Source: Alphaproteobacteria bacterium UBA1002
GTDB taxonomy: Bacteria; Pseudomonadota; Alphaproteobacteria; Rickettsiales; UBA998
NCBI GenBank assembly: GCA_002291845.1
Contig: DBAU01000079.1
Span: 1 to 13,561, forward strand
Direction: 5' to 3'
DNA length: 13,561 nt
Shown: in pieces, positions 7,171-13,561 of the stretch
How positions within the stretch are numbered: the stretch's first letter is position 1
Layout of the letters: the number at the start of each line of letters is the position of its first letter
Made by a program: the position numbers and the translations under genes
Notes under the pieces: generated by a model
The model's database searches: none
Told to the model about the DNA's origin: nothing
What the model saw: only the letters and a program-made list of their open reading frames with translations

Positions 7171-7482
7171 ATGACGATAAATTTTGGGGTATTTCTACAT
7201 CTTTCTCATAAGGACAAGGAAAAAGTAAACCTGGCCGCCAAGATTCGTCTGATCCGTGAGATGGGCATGGAGATCGACCCGCACACGCAGAAACCTTTTC
7301 CTGCCTATACCCCTGAGGATTTCGAACGCGTACAGGCGGATATCGCCAGCGATGAAATACAGCGAAAAAAGGTTCTGAGTACTCCGCTTCAAAAGCTTTA
7401 TGATGAGGAGGCAGAACTGCTCGGCAACCGCCGCCCGGAGGCCGCGCAGACGCAAGGGCATGGGCATGGCCGCGGCTACTAA
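7171..7482 (+). CDS. Small hypothetical protein, charged, Gly/His-rich tail
   Basis: 103 residues that I do not recognise. It looks cytoplasmic and helical, with a basic N-terminal half (HKDKEKVNLAAKIRLIREMG), a central IDPHTQKPFPAYTPEDFERVQAD-like acidic stretch split by prolines, and a Gly/His-rich end GHGHGRGY that might bind metal. No ribosome-binding site precedes ATG 7171. In-frame ATGs at 7261 and 7267 are possible shorter starts with only weak purine stretches before them, but the longer frame keeps the codon use of a real gene from near its start. It lies alone between lipB (divergent) and tRNA-Leu (70 bases downstream, same strand). Function unknown. Confidence 0.6.
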   Translation: MTINFGVFLHLSHKDKEKVNLAAKIRLIREMGMEIDPHTQKPFPAYTPEDFERVQADIASDEIQRKKVLSTPLQKLYDEEAELLGNRRPEAAQTQGHGHGRGY

Positions 7483-7503
7483 GCCCTCGCCTCGAATCCC
7501 TGC

Positions 7504-7532
7504 TTGCATCCCCCGCGCCCCTTTGCTAGATA
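7504..7532 (+). promoter_or_regulatory. Possible promoter of tRNA-Leu
   Basis: TTGCAT (7504-7509) and TAGATA (7527-7532) are separated by 17 bases and end 19 bases before the mature tRNA 5' end. Each box matches consensus at only about half its positions, so this is a position-based guess. Confidence 0.3.
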
Positions 7533-7551
7533 TGCGCCCCTACCTTGGTGT

Positions 7552-7636
7552 GCGGTCGTGGCGGAACTGGTAGACGCGCAGCGTTGAGGTCGCTGTGGGG
7601 TGACCCGTGGAAGTTCGAGTCTTCTCGACCGCACCA
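7552..7636 (+). tRNA. tRNA-Leu, anticodon GAG
   Basis: An 85-base tRNA with all arms readable. The acceptor stem GCGGTCG pairs with CGACCGC, followed by discriminator A and an encoded CCA (7634-7636). The D arm holds AACTGGTAGAC. The anticodon stem CAGCG/CGCTG encloses the loop TTGAGGT, giving anticodon GAG at 7586-7588, which reads CTC and CTT leucine codons. The long variable arm TGGGGTGACCCGTG is the class II hallmark of tRNA-Leu. The T arm has GGAAG, loop TTCGAGT, then CTTCT. mgtE begins 164 bases downstream; no terminator with a T-run is seen after the tRNA. Confidence 0.96.
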
Positions 7637-7800
7637 TCTTCTCCTTTGTACTTGCATGCCGGCTCTGCGTTCACGGCTTCCGCGGGGCGCAATAAAACGT
7701 GCGCAGAACGCGCCGTACAGATCAACAACATCTTTACAAACCAGCCCGCCTTGCGTACACCCGAGGCATCCCAAGCAACCCTTGACGCCAGAGGTCCAGC

Positions 7801-9195
7801 ATGGATGAGCGCTCCGCCTTCAGCGACGACGCCACCGGCATGGAGTCGGATATCCACGCGCTTTCTCCCGAGCGGGTGCGCGACGTACTAGAAGCGCTTG
7901 ATCGGCAGGATGGCGGCGAGGTGCGCAATCTTATTGCGCCGCTGCATACCGAAGACCTCGCCGAGCTGATCAATGGCCTCTCGCCGGATGAGCGTGAGCG
8001 CCTGATCGAGGCCATCAAATTCAACTTTGATGATGAGGTGTTGCCCTTCCTTGATCCTGAGACTGCCGATGCCGTGATGGAGCAGCTCGGCACCCGGCGC
8101 AGCGCGCAAGCCATCGCCGAGATGGAGCTGGATGATGCGCTGCACATTCTCGAGGACCTCGACACAGAAGATCAGCAGGAAATCCTCAAAACCATTGACC
8201 CCGCCACCCGCAAAGAGCTGGAGGCCGGCCTCTCCTACCCCGAGGAATCAGCGGGCCGCCTGATGCGGCGCAGCATGGTCTTTGTGCCGGAATTCTGGAC
8301 GGTGGGCGACGCCATCGACTATCTACGCCGCCACCCCAAACTGCCAGAGGATTTCTACGTTCTCTACGTCATCAACCCGCAATTCCGGCCGGTAGGCATC
8401 CTGCCGCTATCCACCTTGATGCGCCATCCGCGCAGTGCCCGCATCACGGACCTGATGCAAAAGGATCTGCACTGCTTCACCACCACCACGGACCAGGAAG
8501 AAGTGGCGTACGTGTTCCGCAAATACGGGCTGGTTGAAGCGCCGGTGCTGGGCGAAGAAGGCCGCCTGGTCGGCACCATCACGGTGGATGACGCGGTGGA
8601 GGTGATGCGTGAAGAGCTGGAGGAGGATTTCCTGCGCTCCAGCGGCCTGACCGGGCAAGACCTCTCCCGCACTGTGCTTGCCTCGGTGAAAACGCGCTTT
8701 CCCTGGCTGTTCGTCAATGTACTCACCGCCATGATGGCCGCCGCGGTGATCGATCTGTTCGATGAAACCATCGAGCATCTGGTGGTGCTGGCAGTACTGA
8801 TGCCCATCATTGCGTCGATGGGCGGTAATGCAGGCATTCAGGCCTCCACTGTCACCGTACGCGCCATCGCCATGCGGCGGGTCGATGTGCGCGGCGCGTG
8901 GCGCTCAGTGTGGAAGGAAGTGCTGATCGGCGGGCTGAACGGACTCGGCATCGCCGCCATTACGGGCACGGGCATCTATATGATTTACGGCAATCCGCAG
9001 ATTGCCATGGTCTTCGCGCTCGCCATGATCCTCGTGATGGTGATGGCGGGGCTGGCAGGCGCCGGCTTACCCATGCTGATGCGCCGACTCGGCATCGACC
9101 CGGCGATTACCTCCGGCGTCTTCCTCACCATGCTGACCGATATCGTCGGCTTCCTCTCGTTCCTCGGACTGGCCACGCTGCTGGTGGTGCGCTAG
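7801..9195 (+). CDS. mgtE: Magnesium transporter MgtE
   Basis: 464 residues with the full MgtE architecture. An acidic helical N domain spans about 15-145, two CBS domains about 150-275 (SYPEESAGRLMR opens the first), a connecting helix follows, and then about five transmembrane helices run from 302 to 463. The pore signature MPIIASMGGNAGIQASTVTV (334-353) and the last helix LTDIVGFLSFLGLA, whose D447 corresponds to the pore aspartate, are present. MgtE is a Mg2+-selective channel of the inner membrane, closed when its cytosolic N and CBS domains bind Mg2+; this is family knowledge. ATG 7801 is preceded by AGAGG about six bases upstream; an internal ATG at residue 14 is less likely. No Mg2+ riboswitch was recognised in the 164 bases after the tRNA. 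A monocistronic gene followed by the palindromic repeat region. Confidence 0.95.
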   Translation: MDERSAFSDDATGMESDIHALSPERVRDVLEALDRQDGGEVRNLIAPLHTEDLAELINGLSPDERERLIEAIKFNFDDEVLPFLDPETADAVMEQLGTRRSAQAIAEMELDDALHILEDLDTEDQQEILKTIDPATRKELEAGLSYPEESAGRLMRRSMVFVPEFWTVGDAIDYLRRHPKLPEDFYVLYVINPQFRPVGILPLSTLMRHPRSARITDLMQKDLHCFTTTTDQEEVAYVFRKYGLVEAPVLGEEGRLVGTITVDDAVEVMREELEEDFLRSSGLTGQDLSRTVLASVKTRFPWLFVNVLTAMMAAAVIDLFDETIEHLVVLAVLMPIIASMGGNAGIQASTVTVRAIAMRRVDVRGAWRSVWKEVLIGGLNGLGIAAITGTGIYMIYGNPQIAMVFALAMILVMVMAGLAGAGLPMLMRRLGIDPAITSGVFLTMLTDIVGFLSFLGLATLLVVR

Positions 9196-9224
9196 CGGTT
9201 CGTAAGGGCTTTGATGCTCAGAAA

Positions 9225-9274
9225 TGAGAGGCGCAAAGGCCTGGATCAGTAAAACCCTCTGTTAGCGCCTCACA
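9225..9274. repeat. Inverted repeat downstream of mgtE
   Basis: TGAGAGGCGC (9225-9234) and GCGCCTCACA (9265-9274) are complementary at nine of ten positions around a 30-base spacer. No T-run follows, so it is not a standard intrinsic terminator, though it could protect the mgtE mRNA end. Low confidence that it is functional. Confidence 0.3.
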
Positions 9275-9294
9275 GACCCCGACGCATACAAAGC

Positions 9295-9366
9295 CGTCAT
9301 GGCGAGGGGCGAAGCGACGTGGCCATCCACATCGCCATGGATTGCTTCGCTGCGCTCGCAATTACG
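9295..9366. repeat. Intergenic palindromic repeat (GTCATTGCGAG type)
   Basis: A 72-base imperfect palindrome. The left arm begins CGTCATGGCGAG and continues through GCGAAGC to ATCCA. The right arm, read from the other strand, is CGTAATTGCGAGCGCAGC, then GAAGCAATCCA. The loop is about eight bases (9330-9337). From memory this matches the dispersed GTCATTGCGAGGAGCGAAGC palindromes found in intergenic regions of many proteobacteria, including several alphaproteobacterial groups. It encodes nothing visible. It lies between the converging ends of mgtE and nth, where it could act as a bidirectional transcript end, and it is probably a MITE-like or REP-like element with other copies in the genome. 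Confidence 0.75.
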
Positions 9367-9375
9367 AAATAGGCG

Positions 9376-10041
9376 TTATGTTCTGGCCCTGGGTGGCTCA
9401 AGCACCTTTGCGGGAAACTGGCAGAGATCGGCCACCGGGCAGCGCCAGCATTCGGGCGTACGGGCCTTGCACACGTAGCGGCCGTGCAGAATCAGCCAGT
9501 GATGGGCATGCATTTTGAAATCGGCCGGGATGGTTTTTTCCAGCGCCGTTTCCGTATGCCCGGGGGTTTTGGTGCGGCATAAGCCCAGCCGGTTGGCCAC
9601 ACGGAACACATGCGTATCCACCGCAATCAGCGGCCAGCCGCGGGCGCAATTCAGCCAGACACGTGCTGTCTTGCTACCCACCCCGGGTAACGCCTGCAAC
9701 GCGTCCAAGTCTTCCGGCACCTGCCCGCCATGCTCACGCACCAGAATCTCTGCGAGCGCCGCGACATTCTTCGCCTTTGCATTATAGAGGCCGATGGTTT
9801 TGATGTAGCGCGCAATGCCCTCCGCCCCGAGGGCCGCCATGTTAGCAGGCGTATCAGCCACGGCGAACAACGCAGGCGTGGCTTTGTTCACCCCCACATC
9901 GGTCGCCTGCGCGGATAGCACGATCGCCACCAGCAGACAGAAATCATTGGGCGCTTTCAGCTCGGTCACGGGATGCGGCTCCAGCGCACAGAAACGCTCA
10001 AACAGCGCGGTAATTTCAGACTTTTTCAACAGGCGGGGCAT
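9376..10041 (-). CDS. nth: Endonuclease III (DNA glycosylase/AP lyase) Nth
   Basis: 221 residues matching Nth. The helix-hairpin-helix LPGVGSKTARVWLNCA (118-133) contains catalytic K124, and VDTHVFRV (141-148) contains catalytic D142. The C-terminal [4Fe-4S] cluster is C191-x6-C198-x2-C201-x5-C207. All sit four residues after their E. coli positions, so the protein is full length. Nth removes oxidised pyrimidines and nicks the abasic site in base-excision repair. The ATG at 10041 has no strong ribosome-binding site; it begins eight bases after the stop codon of the upstream lipoprotein hydrolase, so translation is probably coupled and the pair is likely one operon. A functional link between the two is not evident. 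Confidence 0.96.
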   Translation of the reverse strand: MPRLLKKSEITALFERFCALEPHPVTELKAPNDFCLLVAIVLSAQATDVGVNKATPALFAVADTPANMAALGAEGIARYIKTIGLYNAKAKNVAALAEILVREHGGQVPEDLDALQALPGVGSKTARVWLNCARGWPLIAVDTHVFRVANRLGLCRTKTPGHTETALEKTIPADFKMHAHHWLILHGRYVCKARTPECWRCPVADLCQFPAKVLEPPRART

Positions 10042-10049
10042 CGAGGCGT

Positions 10050-11072
10050 TTACGGCGTGGGAGGCGTTGGAAAACTGGGCTTGGCAGGGGGCGTAGAATC
10101 ATCCAAGCGTTCTCGCCAGCCCGCGTCAAATCCCGAAGGTAATGGCGCGGTAGGATGACGGATCCAACTGATCACATCACGAAGCACCAGCTTTGCCTGC
10201 AGGTCGCGCATCAGCATGTGATAGCCGTTGGGGTAGTATGCCACACGGTGCGGCGCCTTTACCTGCATAAACGCCTCACGCACGGGGGCGCGCGGGATGA
10301 CCTGATCATTGGCACCATACAGCAATAACAGGGGGGTCTGCACATGGCTGATACGTCCCTGCGCAGCGTCCATCAGGTTGACCACGCCATAAATCGCATC
10401 CAGACGCGTTTCCTTAATCACCAACGGATCTTTACCCAGCGCGATCAACATGGGAATATTGTCAGAGGCCATGATTTTCAGGCCGCTACCTGTGAGCGTA
10501 TAGCCCGGCATCGTGTGGGCACCCAACCATAAGGTCCCCTGATAAAACCAATTCATACCGCCCCATACGGCGGGTGCAGACAAAATTGCCCCGCTCAGCG
10601 GCAAAGCGGGCTTCTCCGCCAACAGGGCAATCGCTACGGCGCCCCCCATGCTTTCCCCTAGCAGATAGATGGGAACGCCAGGGTGCTGAGCACTTACCGC
10701 GCGTACCATGTCGGAAGCATCACGCACCAAATTCGCCTGCCCTGCCCAGATGCCTCGCTGGGGGGTTCGGCCAAAGCCACGCTGGTCATAGGCGTAAAGC
10801 GCGATCCCCTGTGCAGAAAAATATTTTCCTGGCTCTGCAAATGCCTGATGGTAATCATTGAAGCCATGCAGCGCGACCAAGACCGCAGAAGGACGACCTT
10901 TCGGGAGCCACCGTGTCATAGGTAAAGCTGTAAGATCAGAGGTAAAAAATGCTTCCTCTATAAGTGAGGGAGCTTGTACCGGCGGATGTAATGGCTGTTC
11001 CATTGGCTGGCAGGCGGATAGCCCACACACAAGCGCAACGGCCAGCGCAATCAGCGTTTTGCGTGCTTTCAT
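10050..11072 (-). CDS. Predicted lipoprotein alpha/beta hydrolase (monoacylglycerol lipase-like, serine aminopeptidase S33 group)
   Basis: 340 residues. A signal peptide MKARKTLIALAVALVCGLSAC ends in the lipobox LSAC, so C21 should be lipidated and the enzyme held at a membrane facing the periplasm; Gln at +2 fits outer-membrane sorting. The alpha/beta hydrolase core shows an oxyanion-region LHGFNDY (68-74), YDQRGFGRT (95-103), the nucleophile elbow GESMGG with S141, D256 in LYGANDQVIP and H285 in NGYHML, a complete catalytic triad. The fold resembles monoacylglycerol lipases and lysophospholipases; the substrate is unknown. The C-terminal 30 residues are Pro-rich. The frame is open upstream to 11291, but ATG 11072 is preceded by AGGAG at five bases and gives the lipoprotein signal, so the longer start is rejected. 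Eight bases separate it from nth. Confidence 0.87.
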   Translation of the reverse strand: MKARKTLIALAVALVCGLSACQPMEQPLHPPVQAPSLIEEAFFTSDLTALPMTRWLPKGRPSAVLVALHGFNDYHQAFAEPGKYFSAQGIALYAYDQRGFGRTPQRGIWAGQANLVRDASDMVRAVSAQHPGVPIYLLGESMGGAVAIALLAEKPALPLSGAILSAPAVWGGMNWFYQGTLWLGAHTMPGYTLTGSGLKIMASDNIPMLIALGKDPLVIKETRLDAIYGVVNLMDAAQGRISHVQTPLLLLYGANDQVIPRAPVREAFMQVKAPHRVAYYPNGYHMLMRDLQAKLVLRDVISWIRHPTAPLPSGFDAGWRERLDDSTPPAKPSFPTPPTP

Positions 11073-11320
11073 TCCGTCTCCTGCGCCGCAAAGGTATCGA
11101 CGCGCACAAAAATCTTTTTCTCCTCTGCCAGAGTTTTTTTCTCGTGGCCAGCGAAACCCGCATAAAGTTTTCTTGGAAAAGACGGGTTTCCAGTAGTATA
11201 TTTCTTTACGGACATCATCCCCCGGAAGATGAACGCGAAAAAAGTAAATTTTTCGTTTGTCAACTTTTTTAAAACCGTAAGGGAATTCCAACCTTTCTTT
11301 AACGCATTGTTATCGTTTCC
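11073..11320. promoter_or_regulatory. Divergent intergenic region upstream of clpS and the lipoprotein hydrolase, with a hairpin
   Basis: 248 bases, AT-rich and with several T-runs, lie between two divergent starts, so promoters for both genes are expected here. GAAACCCG (11153-11160) and CGGGTTTC (11183-11190) form an eight-base perfect stem, with a nested TTTTC/GAAAA stem (11168-11172, 11176-11180) inside. A second short hairpin, TCATC/GATGA, lies just downstream. A perfect -35 hexamer TTGACA is present on the minus strand at 11258-11263, but no matching -10 box was found. No small open reading frame with a ribosome-binding site was convincing. Confidence 0.4.
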
Positions 11321-11728
11321 ATGCCAAACTCAGATCATACAGTTCAACGGGCCTTTCGGGGCATTGTGGCAAGCAACCGGGGAGCTGTAGGCGGGGTAGA
11401 AAACCCCGGCGGAAATGGAGGAAGTCTCGTTACTCGGGAAGACCTGTTACTGGCCGAACCGAAGACCAAGACAAAGAAACCTCCCTTCTACCGGGTCATC
11501 ATGTTGAATGATGATTATACTCCGATGGATTTCGTGGTGCAGGTGTTGAAAGCTGTCTTTCGTCATCCGCATGAAGATGCGATTCGCATCATGCTCGAAA
11601 TCCACCATCGTGGGGCCGGCATCTGTGGCGTGTTCACACGCGATGTCGCCGAAACCAAGGTGGAGATCGTTGTGGGAATGGCTAGACAAAACGAGTACCC
11701 GTTACAATGCGTCATGGAAAAAGAGTAA
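11321..11728 (+). CDS. clpS: ATP-dependent Clp protease adaptor ClpS
   Basis: 135 residues. The ClpS core begins near residue 55 (FYRVIMLNDDYTPMDFVVQVL) and ends with ETKVEIVVGMARQNEYPLQCVMEKE. Pocket residues that bind N-degrons are kept: N63, D64, T67, M69, M91, I94 and H95, each 29 residues after their E. coli positions. ClpS delivers substrates with N-terminal Leu, Phe, Tyr or Trp to ClpAP. The N-terminal extension is therefore about 29 residues longer than in E. coli and is Gly/Asn rich. In ClpS this arm is the part threaded toward the ClpA pore. No clear ribosome-binding site precedes ATG 11321, yet no other start codon gives the conserved core with a better signal. clpA begins 14 bases after the stop, so they form one operon. 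Confidence 0.96.
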   Translation: MPNSDHTVQRAFRGIVASNRGAVGGVENPGGNGGSLVTREDLLLAEPKTKTKKPPFYRVIMLNDDYTPMDFVVQVLKAVFRHPHEDAIRIMLEIHHRGAGICGVFTRDVAETKVEIVVGMARQNEYPLQCVMEKE

Positions 11729-11742
11729 GAAAGGTCTACACG

Positions 11743-13561
11743 ATGTTGTCCAAGAACTTGGAGGCAACCCTCCACCGCGCCTTGGCGGTCGCAAAAATCA
11801 ATAAGCATGAATTCGCGACCTTGGAGCATCTCCTGTTTGCGCTGTCCGATGATCCGGATGCCATGGCCGTGATGCGTGGTTGCGGTGTCGATCTGGCCCT
11901 GCTGAAGCGTAGCGTCGCGGACTTCATCGAAAATGATCTGAACTCTCTGGTAGTCGATGGGCTGGAAGAAGCCAAGCCGACCGCCGGGTTCCAACGTGTG
12001 GTGCATCGCGCCGCCATTCATGTGCAGTCTTCCGGCAAGCATGAAGTCACCGGCGCGAATGTTCTGGTTGCCCTCTTCTCGGAAAAAGATTCTCATGCGG
12101 TTTACTTCCTGCAGGAGCAGGACATCAACCGCCTCGACGTGGTGAACTACATCTCCCACGGCATTGTGAAGTACGGCGACTTCAACCGCATCTCCGGCAG
12201 CATCGAAAATGGCGATGGCACCGGCGAGGAGCCGGATGAGACACCGAACGAAAATATCAGCTTCACCTCGGCAGCTTCTGGCAGCAAGGAGAAGGAAAAA
12301 GCGGGCGACGCCCTCTCGCAATACTGCATGAACCTGAACCACAAAGCGGAACAGGGCAAAACCGACATCCTCGTCGGCCGCGAGAAAGAAATCGAACGCA
12401 CGGTGCAAATCCTCTGCCGCCGTACCAAAAACAACCCGCTTTATGTCGGTGAGGCCGGTGTCGGCAAAACCGCCATCGCGGAAGGCCTTGCCCTGCGTAT
12501 CGTGCGCGGCGAGGTGCCGCATGTGCTGAAAAACGCGATCATCTACTCCCTCGACATGGGCTCGCTGCTGGCGGGCACCCGGTATCGTGGCGATTTTGAG
12601 GAGCGCATGAAGTCGGTCATTAAGGAGATTGAAAAGCTCCCCAATGCCATCCTCTTTATCGATGAAATTCATACCATCATCGGCGCTGGCTCTACCTCCG
12701 GCGGTGCGCTTGATGCGTGCAACCTGCTGAAGCCGGCCCTTGCCCGCGGTCTGTTCCGCTGCATGGGCTCGACCACCTTCCGCGAGTACAAGAACCACAT
12801 CGAGAAGGACCGCGCGCTCGCCCGCCGCTTCCAGAAGATCGACGTGGCGGAGCCGGATGTGGAAACCTCCATCAAAATCCTGCGTGGCCTGAAGCCCTAC
12901 TACGAAGAGCACCACCACGTGCGCTACACCCCGTCCGCCATCCGCTCGGCGGTGGAGCTTTCGGCCCGCTACATCCACGACCGCAAGCTGCCGGATAAAG
13001 CCATCGACGTGCTCGATGAAGCCGGTGCCGCGCAGATGCTGCTGCCGGAAGGCAAGCGCCGCAAGGTCATCACCCAAAAAGACATTGAGGAGATCGTCGC
13101 CAAGGTCGCCCGCATGCCGTCGAAAAACGTCACCATGGATGACGCCAAGACGCTGCGTGACCTGGAAAAGAACCTCAAGCTCGTCGTGTTCGGTCAGGAC
13201 AATGCTGTGGAGCAGGTCGTCTCCGCGATCAAGATGTCCCGTGCCGGGCTGCGCGAAGAAGAAAAGCCGATTGGTAACTACCTGTTCACCGGCCCGACCG
13301 GCGTCGGCAAAACGGAAGTCGCCAACCAGCTCGCCAAGGCGCTCAACATGGAGCTGCTGCGCTTCGATATGTCGGAATACATGGAGAAGCACTCGGTCTC
13401 CGCACTCATCGGCGCGCCTCCGGGCTATGTCGGCCACGAAGAGGGTGGCCTGCTCACCGACGCCGTCAGCAAGACCCCGTTTGCGGTGGTCCTGCTCGAC
13501 GAGATCGAGAAGGCGGACCCTGACGTACGCAACATCCTGCTGCAGGTGATGGACGAGAGCA
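11743..13561 (+). CDS. clpA: ATP-dependent Clp protease ATP-binding subunit ClpA (3' end outside window)
   Basis: 606 residues are visible and the frame is open to the window end; the rest, including the ClpP-docking loop, lies beyond. The N domain (1-145) has two Clp repeats (LHRALAVAKINKHEFATLEHLLFAL and the AIHVQSSGKHEVTGANVLVAL region). An acidic linker follows at about 155-190. AAA+ module 1 has Walker A GEAGVGKT (236-243), Walker B ILFIDE (303-308) and GTRYRGDFEERMK (278-290). Module 2 has Walker A GPTGVGKT (517-524), IGAPPGYVG (556-564) and Walker B VVLLDE (582-587). There is no ClpB-type coiled-coil middle domain, and clpS precedes it, so this is ClpA, which unfolds substrates for ClpP. 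AAAGG lies eight bases before ATG 11743. A long open frame on the opposite strand is a shadow of this gene. Confidence 0.96.
   Translation, partial: MLSKNLEATLHRALAVAKINKHEFATLEHLLFALSDDPDAMAVMRGCGVDLALLKRSVADFIENDLNSLVVDGLEEAKPTAGFQRVVHRAAIHVQSSGKHEVTGANVLVALFSEKDSHAVYFLQEQDINRLDVVNYISHGIVKYGDFNRISGSIENGDGTGEEPDETPNENISFTSAASGSKEKEKAGDALSQYCMNLNHKAEQGKTDILVGREKEIERTVQILCRRTKNNPLYVGEAGVGKTAIAEGLALRIVRGEVPHVLKNAIIYSLDMGSLLAGTRYRGDFEERMKSVIKEIEKLPNAILFIDEIHTIIGAGSTSGGALDACNLLKPALARGLFRCMGSTTFREYKNHIEKDRALARRFQKIDVAEPDVETSIKILRGLKPYYEEHHHVRYTPSAIRSAVELSARYIHDRKLPDKAIDVLDEAGAAQMLLPEGKRRKVITQKDIEEIVAKVARMPSKNVTMDDAKTLRDLEKNLKLVVFGQDNAVEQVVSAIKMSRAGLREEEKPIGNYLFTGPTGVGKTEVANQLAKALNMELLRFDMSEYMEKHSVSALIGAPPGYVGHEEGGLLTDAVSKTPFAVVLLDEIEKADPDVRNILLQVMDES

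Noticed and set aside
7637..7800. Possible Mg2+ riboswitch or terminator between tRNA-Leu and mgtE
   Set aside because: No M-box-like conserved elements and no hairpin with a T-run could be seen in these 164 bases.
11258..11263. Perfect TTGACA on the minus strand upstream of the lipoprotein hydrolase
   Set aside because: No -10-like hexamer lies at 16-18 bases, so it is not called as a promoter by itself.
11073..11291. Upstream extension of the lipoprotein hydrolase by 73 codons
   Set aside because: It would bury the lipoprotein signal peptide, and AGGAG precedes ATG 11072 at normal spacing.
12448..12471. Ala instead of Pro in the first ClpA Walker A (GEAGVGKT)
   Set aside because: The essential GxxGxGKT residues are intact and E. 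coli ClpA also lacks Pro at this position, so activity should be normal.
11563..13437. A 624-codon open frame on the minus strand across clpS and clpA
   Set aside because: It lies antisense to two strongly conserved genes, its translation has the His/Asp/Val-rich look of a reversed AAA+ protein, and it has no recognisable domain. It reflects codon bias in clpA.
1..13561. Search for mobile elements, CRISPR arrays, toxin-antitoxin pairs or a new defence system
   Set aside because: No transposase, integrase, spaced direct repeats or paired small genes with such features were found. Apart from three unknown genes the content is housekeeping.

Overview
The window reads as an ordinary chromosomal segment of a GC-rich, flagellated Gram-negative bacterium, most likely an alphaproteobacterium. 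The reasons are a flagellar MotB, a lipoprotein with a bacterial lipobox, a short Ppx/GppA protein directly upstream of an RlmE with a basic N-terminal extension, a clpS-clpA pair, and an intergenic palindrome of the GTCATTGCGAG type that I remember from several alphaproteobacterial groups. The lineage call is inference; the gene calls mostly rest on visible motifs. I see no insertion sequence, CRISPR array, rRNA, phage gene or defence system.

Layout. Positions 1-753 hold the 3' part of motB (+), which overlaps tail to tail with an M20 metallohydrolase (740-1966, -). Upstream of the hydrolase on the same strand is an acetylornithine-type aminotransferase (argD, 2052-3326, -). A short divergent promoter region separates it from a tight + strand cluster: ppx/gppA (3413-4441), a small unknown gene (4451-4780) and rlmE (4781-5479). 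rlmE converges, with a 4-base overlap, on an unrecognised gene of lower GC (5476-6420, -), which follows lipB (6498-7112, -). A very AT-rich divergent gap leads to a small unknown gene (7171-7482, +), then tRNA-Leu(GAG) (7552-7636, +) and mgtE (7801-9195, +). The mgtE-nth gap carries the palindromic repeat (9295-9366). On the minus strand, a predicted lipoprotein alpha/beta hydrolase (10050-11072) and nth (9376-10041) lie 8 bases apart and look like one operon. The window ends with clpS (11321-11728, +) and the first 606 codons of clpA (11743-end, +).

How the genes work together. ClpS and ClpA form the N-end-rule degradation module. ArgD and the M20 enzyme are co-oriented and could act on related N-acyl amino acids, but this is not proven. 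The ppx / small gene / rlmE cluster links phosphate or alarmone metabolism and 23S rRNA methylation by position only. The remaining genes (lipB, mgtE, nth, tRNA-Leu) are independent housekeeping functions. The least explained items are three unrecognised genes (4451-4780, 5476-6420, 7171-7482), the palindrome and direct repeats upstream of 6420, the hairpin in the clpS upstream gap, and the intergenic palindrome at 9295-9366. I found no convincing new multi-gene system.
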